A stretch of DNA of 64,000 nt from NCBI RefSeq assembly GCF_051020955.1, contig NW_027476786.1, positions 62,001 to 126,000 of the forward strand, read 5' to 3'. Within the stretch, counting starts at the first letter, position 1. Every line of letters starts with the position of its first letter. This DNA is from Megalopta genalis (Eukaryota > Arthropoda > Insecta > Hymenoptera > Halictidae). A program made the translations under genes and the position numbers. A model generated the notes under the pieces. That model was not told the origin of the DNA, made no database searches, and was given only the letters and a program-made list of their open reading frames with translations. Positions 54,301-64,000 of this stretch are shown here, piece by piece.

Positions 54301-56764
54301 AATCCCAGGGAAACACATGTTTTAACTTCAAATCAATGCGAAGTAGTAGGCTTAGCTTCAAATCAATGCGGAACATATGGTTTCGCTTCAAATACTTGTG
54401 ATAAACATGATTTAGCTTCAACTGCATGCGAATCGAACGAGTTAGCTTCAAATCCAAGGAAACACATGATTTAACTTCAGTCAATGCGAAGTAGTAGCCA
54501 TAGCTTCAAATCCATGCGAAACAAATGGTTTGGATTCAGATACTTGTGATAAACATGATTTAGCTTCAACTGCATGCGAATCAAACGAGTTAGCTTCAAA
54601 TCCAAGGGAAACACATGCTTCAGCTTCAAATCGATGCGAAGTAGTAGGATTACCTTCAAATAAATGCGGAACATATGGTTTCATTTCAAATAATTGTGAT
54701 ATAGCTGATTTAGATTCAACCGCTTGCGAATCAAACGAGTTAGCTTCAAATCCAAGGGAAACACGTGATTTCACTTCAAATCAATGCGAAGTAGAAGGCT
54801 TAGATTCAAATCCATGCGAAACAAATGATTTAGTTTCAAATACTTGCGAATATATGTGATATAGCTCACATGAATTAGCATCAAATCAATGCGATGTAGA
54901 AGCTTCAGCTTCAAATCCATGCGAAACAAATGATTTAGCTCCAAATAAGTGCGAAGTAGAAGGCTTATCTTCAAATCCAAGCTTAACACTTGATTTAGCT
55001 TCAAATCAATGAGATGTAGATGGTTTTGCATCAAATCCTTGTGAAACAAATGGTTTAGCTTAAGATACTTGCGATATAAGTGACATAGCTTCAAATGCAG
55101 GCGAAACAAACGAGTTAGCATCAAATCCATGCGAAACACATGATTCAGCTTCAAATCAATGCGAAGTAGGTGGCTTCGCTTCAAATCAATGCGAAACAAA
55201 TGGTTTACCTTCAAATACTTGTGATATACATGATTTAGCTTCAACTGCATGCGAAACAAACGAGTTAGCTTCAAATCCAAGCGAAACACATGATTAAGCT
55301 TCAAATCAATTCGAAGTAGAAGCCTTAGCTTCAAATCCGTGCGAAACACATGATTTAGCTGCAAATCAAATCGATGTAGATGGTTTAGCATGAATCCTTG
55401 AGAAACAAATGATTTAGGTTAAGATACTTGCGATATAAGTGATATAGCTTCAAATGCAGGCGAACCAAACGATGTAGCATCAAATCCATGAGAAACACAT
55501 GATTTATCTTCAGATCATTGCGATCTAGATGGTTTAGCTTCAAATCAATGCGAAACAAATGGTTTAGCTTCAAATACTTGAGATAAACATGATTTAGCTT
55601 CAACTGCATGCGAAACAAACGAGTTAGCTTGAAATCCCAGGGAAACACATGATTTAACTTCAAATCAATGGGAAGTAGTAGGCTTAGCTTCAAATCAATG
55701 CGAAACAAACGGTTTGGATTCAGATACTTGAGGCTATATGTGATATAGCTTCAAATGCAGGCGAAACAAACGAGTTAGTTTCAAATCCATGCGATTCACA
55801 TGATTTAGCTACAAATCAAGGCGAAGTAGAAGGCTTATCTTCAAATCCAAGCATAACACTTGATTTAGATTCAAATCAAAGCGAAGTAGAAGGCTTAGCT
55901 TCAAATCCATGCGAAACAAATGGTTTAGCTTTAGATACTTGTGATAAACATGATTTAGCTTCAACTGCATGCGAAACAAACGAGGTAGCATCAAATCCAT
56001 GCAAAACACATGCTTCAGCTTCAAATCAATGCGAAGTAGTAGGCTTAGCTTCAAATCCATGCGAATCAATTGGTTTAGCTTCAAATCCATGCGAATCAAT
56101 TGGTTTAGCTTCAAATACTTGTGATATACATGATTTATATTCAACTGCATGCGAAACAAACCAGTTAGCTTCAAATTCATGCGAAACACATGATTTAGAT
56201 TCAAATCAAAGCGGAGTAGAAGGCTTAGCTTCAAATCCATGCGAAACAAATGGTTTAGCTTTAGATACTTGTGATAAACATGATTTAGCTTCAACTGCAT
56301 GCGAAACAAACGAGTTAGCTTCAAATCCAAGCGAAACACATGATTTAGCTTCAAATCAATGCGAAGTAGTAGGCTTAGCTTCAAATAAATGCGAAACAAA
56401 TGGTTTAGCTCCAGATACTTGTGATAAACATGATTTAGCTTCAACTGCATGCGAAACAAACGAGTTAGCTTAAAATCCAAGCGAAACACATGATTTATCT
56501 TCAAATCAATGCGAAGTAGTAGGCTTAGCTTCAAATCAATTCGAAACAAATGGTTTAGCTTCAGATACTTGTGATAAACATGATTTAGCTTCAACTGCAT
56601 GCGAAACAAACGAGTTAGCTTAAAATCCAAGCGAAACACATGATTTAACTTCAAATCAATGCGAAGTAGTAGTCTTAGTTTCAAATCAATGCGAAACAAA
56701 TGGTTTAGCTTCAGATACTTGTGATAAACATGATTTAGCTTCAAGTGCATGCGAAACAAACGAG
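51300..56764. repeat. Diverged family A region next to family B
   Basis: Marks are a +1 variant acgagtttttcttcaaatcc (near 51,345 and 51,645), a related acgagtttttaatcaaatcc (near 52,130 and 53,840), and tgtgatatagcttcaaatgc blocks. About 52,800-53,620 is repeated at 55,905-56,690 at an offset of 3,104, falling to 3,074 after a one-monomer copy difference. The HOR order is looser than to the left. Private deletions are visible, for example near 54,855 (tatagctcacatgaattagc) and 55,391. Confidence 0.78.
52941..53030. repeat. Three identical 30-bp monomers in a row
   Basis: Three consecutive monomers share the core and the tail tcaattggt without a change. At 56,045-56,104, in the duplicated copy of this region, the same monomer occurs only twice. 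This is a single-monomer gain or loss, unlike the usual steps of 150 bp. Confidence 0.92.
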
Positions 56765-56786
56765 TTAGCTTCAAATTCATGCGAAA

Positions 56787-57205
56787 TACACGATTTAGCT
56801 TTAAATCCTCGCGAGACAACAGATTTAGCGTCAATATCATGCGAAATACACGATTTCGATTCAAATTCGTGCGAAATACGCGATTTTAAACCATCGATTT
56901 CGATTCAAATTCATGCGAAATGAACAATTTAACTTCAGATTCATGCGAAATACACGAAGTAGCTTCAAATCCACGCGAGACAATCGATTTAGCGTCAATA
57001 TCATGCGAAATTCACGATTTCGATTCAAATTCGTGCGAAATAGCGATTTTAAACAAACGATATAGCTTCATATTCATGCGAAATTAACAACTCAGCGTCA
57101 GATTCATGCGAATTGCACGATTTAGCTTTAAATCCAAGCGAAACAAACGATTTAACTTCAATATCATGCGAAAAACACGATTTTGATTCAAATTCGTGCA
57201 ATATA
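56787..57205. repeat. Family B segment duplicated at 59,493-59,911
   Basis: The offset is 2,706 bp. Both copies have the rare monomer gcgagacaacagatttagcg and the variant gcgattttaaaccatcg. Differences are few, for example aactcagcgtcag against aacttagcgttag. After about 59,912 the second copy switches to a sequence like 57,480-57,560, which has a T-run (aaattttttgcg or aaattttttaag). Confidence 0.83.
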
Positions 57206-60094
57206 GCGATTTTAAACAAACGATTTAGCTTCAAATTCATGCGAAATGAACAATTTAGCTTCAGATTCGTGTGAAATTCGCGAATTAGCTTTAAATTCAC
57301 GAGAAACTAACGATTTAGCTTCAAATTCATGCGGTATGAACAATTTAGCTCCAGATTCATGCGAAATACACGAAATAGCTCCAAATCCACGCGAGAGAAA
57401 CGACTTAGAGTCAATATCATGCGAAATACACGATTTCGATTCAAATTCGTGCGAAATAGCGATCTTAAATGAACGATTTAGCTTCAAATTCATGGGAAAT
57501 GAACAATTTTGCTTTAAATTTTTTGCGAAATACAGGATTTAGTTTTAAATCCTCACGAGACAAACGACTTAGAGTCAATATCATGCGAAATACACGAATT
57601 AGCTTTAAATCCAATCGAAACAAATGATTTAACTTCAATATCATGTGAAGCACACGATGTCGATTCAAATTCGTGCAAAATAGCGATTTTAAACAAACGA
57701 TTTAGCTTCAAATTCATGCGGAATGAACAATTTAGCTTCAAATACATGCGAATTGCACGATTTAGCTTTAAATCCACGCGAAACAAACGATTTAGCTTCA
57801 AATTCATGCGGAATGAACAATTTAGCTCCAGATTCATGCGAAATACACGAATTAGCTTTAAATCCAAGCGAAACAAACGATTTAACTTCACTATCACGAG
57901 AAACACACGATGTCGATTCAAATTCGTGCGAAATAGTGATTTTAAACGAACGATTTAGGTTCAAATGCATGGGAAATGAACAATTTAGCATCAGATTCAT
58001 GCGAAATACACGGATTAGCCTCAAATCCTCGCGAAACAAACGATTTAACTTCAATATCATGCGAAACACACGATGTAGATTCAAATTAGTGCGAAATAGT
58101 GACTTTAAACAAACGATTTAATTCAAATTCATGCCAAATGAACAATTTAGCTTCAAATACATTCGAATTGCACGAATTAGCTTTAAATCCACGCGAAACA
58201 AACAATTTAGCTTCAAATTCATGCGAAATGATCAATTAAGCTTCAAATTCATGCGAATTGCACGATTTAGCTTTAAATCCTCGCGAAAGAAACGATTTAA
58301 CTTCAATATCATGCGAAAAACACGATTTCGATACAAATTAGTGCGGAATAGCGATTTTAAACGAACGATTTAGCTTCAAATTCATGCGAATGAACAATTT
58401 AGCTTCAAATACATGTGAATTGCACGATTTAGCATTAAATCCACGCGAAACAAACGATTTAGATTCAAATTCATGCGGAATGAACAATGTAGCTCCAGAT
58501 TCAGTCGAAATACACGAATTAGCTTTAAATTCACGCGAAACAAACGATTTAACTTCAATATCATGCGATATACACGATTTCGCTTCAAATTCGTGCGAAA
58601 TAGCGATTTTAAACGAACGATTTAGTTTCAAATTCATGGGAAATGAACAATTTTGCTTCAAATTTATGCGAAATATACGATTTAGCTTTAAATCCTCGTG
58701 AGACAAACGATTTAGCGTCAATATCATGCGAAATACACGATTTTGATTCAATTTCGTGCAAAATAGCGAATTTGAACAAACGATTTAGCTTCAAATTCAT
58801 GGGAAATGAACAATTTAGCTTCAGATTCATGCGAATTGCACGATTTAGCTTTAAATCCACGCGAAAAAAACGACTTAACTTCAATATTATGCGAAACAGA
58901 CGATGTCGATTCAAATTCGTGCAAAATAGCGTTTTTAAACAAACGATTTAGCTTCAAATTCATGCGAAATGAACAATTTAGCTACAGATTCATGCGAAAT
59001 ACACGAATTAGCTTTAAATTCACGCGAAACAAACGATTTAACTTCAATATCATGCGATATACACGAAATAGCTTTAAATTCACGCGAAACAAACGATTTA
59101 ACTTCAATATCATGCGATATACACGATTTCGCTTCAAACTCGTGCGAAATGCACAAATTAGCTTTAAATTCACGCGAAACAAACGATTTAGCTTCATATT
59201 CGTGCGAAATGAACTATTTAGCGTCAAATACATGCGAATTGCACGATTTAGCTTTAAATCGACGCGAAACAAACGATTTAGCTTCAAATTCATGCGGAAT
59301 GAAAAATTTCGCTCCAGATTCATGCGAAATACACGAATTAGCTTTAAATCCAAGCGAAACAAACGATTTAACTTCACTATCATGCGAAACACACGATGTC
59401 GATTCAAATTCGTGCGAAATAGCAATTTTGAACGAACGATTTAGCTTCAAATTCATGGGAAATGAACAATTTAGCTTCAAATTCATGCGAAATACACGAT
59501 TTAGCTTCAAATCCTCGCGAGACAACAGATTTAGCGTCAATATCATGCGAAATACACGATTTCGATTCAAATTCGTGCGAAATACGCGATTTTAAACCAT
59601 CGATTTCGATTCAAATTCATGCGAAATGAACAATTTAACTTCAGATTCATGCGAAATACACGAAGTAGCTTCAAATCCACGCGAGACAATCGATTTAGCG
59701 TCAATATCATGCGAAATACACGATTTCGATTCAAATTCGTGCGAAATAGCGATTTTAAACAAACGATATAGCTTCATATTCATGCGAAATTAACAACTTA
59801 GCGTTAGATTCATGCGAATTGCACGATTTAGCTTTAAATCCAAGCGAAACAAACGATTTAACTTCAATATCATGCGAAAAACACGATTTTGATTCAAATT
59901 CGTGCAAAATAGCGATTTTAAACAAACGATTTAGCTTCAAATTCATGGGAAATGAACAATTTTGCTTTAAATTTTTTAAGAAATACAGGATTTAGTTTTA
60001 AATCCTCACGAGACAAACGACTTAGCGTCAATATCATGCGAAATACACGATTTCGATTCAAATCTGTGCGAAATACGCGATTTTAAACAAACGA

Positions 60095-60809
60095 TATAGC
60101 TTCACATTCATGCGAAATGAACAATTTAGCTACAGATTCATACGAAATACACGATATACCTTTAAATTCACGCGAAACAAACGATTTAACTTCAATATCA
60201 TGCGATATACACGATTACGATTAAAATTCGTGCGAAGTAGCGATTTTAAACGAACGATTTAGCTTCAAATTCATGCGAAATGAACAATTTAGCTTCGAAT
60301 ACATGCGAACTGCACGATTTAGCTTTAAATCCACGCGAAACAAACGATGTAGCTTCAAATTCATGCGGAATGAAAAATTTCGCTCCAGATTCATGCGAAA
60401 TACACGAATCAGTTTTAAATTCACGCCAGACAAACGATTTAACTTCAATATCATGCGATATACACGACTTCGCTTCAAATTCGTGCGAAATAGCGATTTT
60501 AAACGAACGATTTAGCTTCAAATTCATGGGAAATGAAAAATTTAGCTACAGATTCATGCGAAATACACGAAATAGCTTTAAATTCACGCGAAACAAACGA
60601 TTTAACTTCAATATCATGCGATATACACGATTTCGCTTCAAATTCGTGCGAAATGCACAAATTAGGTTTAAATTCACGCGAAACAAACGATTTAGCTTCA
60701 TACTCATGCGAAATGAACAATTTAGCGTCAGATTCATGCGAATTGCACGATTTAGCTTTAAATCCAAGCTAAACGGACGATTTAACTTCACTATCATGCG
60801 AAAAACACG
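60095..60809. repeat. Family B segment duplicated at 63,286-64,000
   Basis: The offset is 3,191 bp. Differences are rare, for example tgcgaactgcacg here against tgcgcactgcacg near 63,498, and gcggaatgaaaaa against gcggaacgaaaaa near 63,560. The second copy runs to the window edge, so the true duplicated length is unknown. Confidence 0.88.
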
Positions 60810-63800
60810 ATTTCGATTCAAATTCGTGCGAAATACGCGATTTTAAACAAACGATATAGCTTCATATTCATGCGAAATGAACAATTTAGCTTCAAATTCA
60901 TGAGAATTGCACGATTTAGCTTTAAATCCAATCGAAACAAACGATTTAACTTCAAATTCATGCGAAATGAACAATTTAGCTTGAGATTCATGTGAAATTC
61001 ACGAACTAGTTTTAAATTCATGCGAAACAAACGATTTAGCTTCAAATTCATGCGGAATGAAAAATTTAGCTCCAGATTCATGCGAAATACACGAATCAGT
61101 TTTAAATTCACGCCAGACAAACGATTTAACTTCAATATCATGCGATATACACGATTTCGCTTCAAATTCGTGCGAAATGCACAAATTAGCTTTAAATTCA
61201 GGCGAAACAAACGATTTAGCTTCATATTCATGCGAAATGAACAATTTAGCGTCAGATTCATGCGAATTGCACGATTTAGCTTTAAATCCAAGCTAAACGA
61301 ACGATTTAACTTCACTATCATGAGAAAAACTCGATTTCGATTCAAATTCGTGCGAAATACGCGATTTTAAACAAACGATATAGCTTCATATTCATGCGAA
61401 ATGAACAATTTAGCTTCAAATTCATGAGAGTTGCACGATTTAGCTTTAAATCCAATAGAAACAAACGATTTAATTTCAAATTCATGCGAAATAAACAATT
61501 TAGCTTCAGATTCATGTGAAATTCACGAATTAGCTTTAAATTCATGCGAAATGAACAATTTAGCTACAGATTCTTACGAAATACACGATATAGCTTTAAA
61601 TTCACGCGAAACAAACGATTTAACTTCAATATCATGCGATATACACGATTTCGATTCAAATTCGTGCGAAGTAGCGATTTTAAACGAACGATTTCGCTTC
61701 AAATTCATGCGGAATGAACAATTTAGATTCAGATTCATTCGAAATATACGAATTAGCGTCAAATTCACGAGAAACTAACGATTTAGCTTCAAATTCATGT
61801 GGAATGAACAATTTAGCTCCAGATTCATGCGAAATACACGAATAAGCACCAAATCCACGCGAGAAAAACGACTTAGCGTCAATATCATGCGAAATACACG
61901 ATTTCGCTTCAAATTCGTGCGAAATACGCGATTTTCAACAAACGATTTCGCTTCAAATTCATGCAAAATGAACAATTTAGCATCAGATTCATGCGAAATA
62001 CACAAATTAGCTCCAAATCCACGCGAGGCAACCGCTTTAGCGTCAATATCATGCGAAATACACGATTTGGATTCAAATTCGTGCGAAGTAGCGATTTTAA
62101 ACGAACGATTTATCTTCAAATTCATGCGAAATGAACAATTTAGCTTCGAATACATGCCAATTGCACGATTTAGCTTTAAATCCACGCGAAACAAACGATG
62201 TAGCTACAAATTCATGCGGAATGAAAAATTTCACTCCAGATTCATGCGAAATACACGAATTAGTTTTAAATTCACGCCAAACAAACGATTTAACTTCAAT
62301 ATCATGCGATATACACGATTTTGCTTCAAATTCGTGCAAAATAGCGGTTTTTAACAAACGATTTAGCTTCAAATTCATGCGAAATGAACGATTTAGCTAC
62401 AGATTCATGTGAAATTCACGAATTAGTTTAAATTCACGGGAAACAAACGATTTAGCTTCAAATTCATGCGGAATGAACAATTTAGCTTCAGATTCATGCG
62501 AAATATACGAATTAGCGTCAAATTCACGAGAAACTAACGATTTAGCTTCAAATTCATGCAAAATGAACAATTTAGCATCAGATTCATGCGAAATACACAA
62601 ATTAGCTCCAAATCCGCGCGAGGCAAACGCTTTAGCGTCAATATCATGAGAAATACACGATTTGGATTCAAATTCGTGCGAAATACGCGATTTTCAACAA
62701 ACGATTCATCTTCAAATTCATGCGAAATGAACAATTTAGCTACAGATTCATACGAAATACACGATATAGCTTTAAATTCACGCGAAACAAACGATTTAAC
62801 TTCAATATCATGCGAAAAACACGATTTCGATTCAAATTCGTGCAAAATAGCGGTATTAAACAAACGATTTAGCATCAAATTCATGCGAAATGAAGAATTT
62901 AGCGTCAGATTCATGCGAAATATACGAATTAGCGTCAAATTCACGAGAAACAAACGATATAGCTTCAAATTCATGCGATATGGACTGCTTAGCGTCAGAT
63001 TCATGCGAAATACACGGATTTGCTTCAAATCCTCGCGGTAAATAAACGATTTAACTTCAATATCATGCGAAAAACACGATTTCGATTCAAATTCGTGCGA
63101 AATAGCGATTTTAAACAAACGATTTCGCTTCAAATTCATGCGGAATGAACAATTTAGCTTCAGATTCATACGAAATACACGATATACCTTTAAATTCACG
63201 CGAAACAAACGATTTAACTTCAATATCATGCGAAACACACGATGTCGATTCAAATTCGTGCAAAATAGCGATTTTAAACAAACGATTTAGCATCAAATTC
63301 ATGCGAAATGAACAATTTAGCTACAGATTCATACGAAATACACGATATACCTTTAAATTCACGCGAAACAAACGATTTAACTTCAATATCATGCGATATA
63401 CACGATTACGATTAAAATTCGTGCGAAGTAGCGATTTTAAACGAACGATTTAGCTTCAAATTCATGCGAAATGAACAATTTAGCTTCGAATACATGCGCA
63501 CTGCACGATTTAGCTTTAAATCCACGCGAAACAAACGATGTAGCTTCAAATTCATGCGGAACGAAAAATTTCGCTCCAGATTCATGCGAAATACACGAAT
63601 CAGTTTTAAATTCACGCCAGACAAACGATTTAACTTCAATATCATGCGATATACACGACTTCGCTTCAAATTCGTGCGAAATAGCGATTTTAAACGAACG
63701 ATTTAGCTTCAAATTCATGGGAAATGAAAAATTTAGCTACAGATTCATGCGAAATACACGAAATAGCTTTAAATTCACGCGAAACAAACGATTTAACTTC

Positions 63801-64000
63801 AATATCATGCGATATACACGATTTCGCTTCAAATTCGTGCGAAATGCACAAATTAGGTTTAAATTCACGCGAAACAAACGATTTAGCTTCATACTCATGC
63901 GAAATGAACAATTTAGCGTCAGATTCATGCGAATTGCACGATTTAGCTTTAAATCCAAGCTAAACGGACGATTTAACTTCACTATCATGCGAAAAACACG

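Larger units (their letters stand above)
1..56764. repeat. Family A satellite: 30-bp monomers in a 150-bp five-monomer higher-order repeat
   Basis: The stretch is continuous 30-bp tandem repeats. Each monomer has ttagcttcaaat, three variable bases, tgcgaa and a 9-base tail. Five tails recur in order: gtagtaggc, acaaatggt, aaacatgat, tcaaacgag and acacatgat, giving a 150-bp unit. The register is plain: the acacatg tail returns at 301, 601, 901, 1201, 1501, 1801, 2101 and 2401, and still cycles every 300 bp at 33,361-34,861. A second HOR variant uses blocks with taccttcaaatacctgcgg, tttaaatgaaatagc and aatgcaggcgaaac. The commonest monomer has 10 G+C in 30. No gene interrupts the array. It is best read as satellite DNA. 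The length, the lack of single-copy sequence and the layered duplications support that; the chromosomal location is not visible. Confidence 0.95.
56765..64000. repeat. Family B satellite: 30-bp monomers plus a recurrent 43-bp long monomer
   Basis: At about 56,765 the tails change to atgaacaat, atacacgaa, acaaacgat and atacacgat, while the core stays close to ttagcttcaaat plus tgcgaa. A long monomer carries 13 extra bases around gcgattttaaac. Its gcgat or equivalent position falls at 56,880, 57,043, 57,206, 57,459, 57,683, 57,936, 58,099, 58,351, 58,603, 58,766, 58,929, 59,422, 59,749, 59,912, 60,077, 60,240, 60,493 and 60,837. Spacing is mostly 163 bp (four 30-mers plus one 43-mer) or 252-253 bp (three more 30-mers). 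Since 43 is not a multiple of 3, each long monomer shifts the reading frame, so no long ORF survives. The array runs off the right edge. The shared core implies common ancestry with family A. Confidence 0.93.

Noticed and set aside
57480..60000. T-run (aaatttttt) as a terminator
   Set aside because: No stem precedes it. It is a copied +1 variant of a monomer at two places.
1..64000. CRISPR array
   Set aside because: The constant part with short variable tails looks superficially like repeat and spacer, but the tails are only 9 bp, recur in fixed order hundreds of times, and no cas genes are present.
56765..64000. Short ORFs of 60-240 codons in family B on both strands
   Set aside because: They are frame fragments between 43-bp monomers, each of which shifts the frame by 1. 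No start context, and they repeat each other.
1..64000. Plasmid or phage iteron origin
   Set aside because: Iterons form short clusters beside a rep gene. Here the repeat runs for 64 kb with no replication gene.

Overview
The window holds no recognisable gene. From base 1 to base 64,000 it is tandem repeat DNA built on a 30-bp monomer. The monomer has a conserved 12-base block (ttagcttcaaat), three variable bases, a conserved tgcgaa, and a variable 9-base tail. I see no rRNA, tRNA, transposon, CRISPR array or single-copy protein gene. A gene-free array of at least 64 kb, with nested multi-kb duplications, looks like eukaryotic satellite DNA (pericentromeric, centromeric, subtelomeric or another heterochromatic block) in an AT-rich genome. 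The species cannot be read from it. A prokaryotic or extrachromosomal source is not excluded, but would be very unusual.

Layout. Family A fills 1 to about 56,764. Five monomer types, told apart by their 9-base tails, follow in fixed order to make a 150-bp higher-order repeat (HOR). The HORs are in turn copied in blocks of 0.9 to 3.75 kb whose lengths are multiples of 150 bp, give or take 1. Regions: 1-5,549 (3,450-bp unit plus a partial second copy); about 6,566-12,263 (2,851-bp tandem duplication); about 12,334-20,237 (nested 1.8-kb and 3.75-kb duplications); 20,238-22,647 (mosaic); 22,648-23,749 (dispersed copy of 2,544-3,645); 23,750-33,379 (older, more diverged); 33,380-43,205 (copies of 2,700, 3,600 and 2,550 bp plus a partial fourth); 43,206-51,300 (another subfamily); 51,300-56,764 (diverged, with 30-bp slippage). 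Family B fills about 56,765-64,000. It has the same core but different tails, and a 43-bp long monomer recurs mostly every 163 or 252-253 bp.

Coding potential. Because 30 is a multiple of 3, both strands carry long open frames. The plus frame reads as a decapeptide like LASNxCExxx and the minus frame as one like LKLNHxFRID. These frames begin inside monomers, often at TTG, have no unique N- or C-terminus, and break at 1-bp indels and stops that were copied along with the repeats. I treat them as by-products of the repeat, though descent from a coding minisatellite cannot be excluded. The most notable points are the layered organisation, a recurrent +1-bp marker found 19 times, several paired -1 indels that restore register, and an imperfect dyad in the conserved core that could be a protein-binding site.
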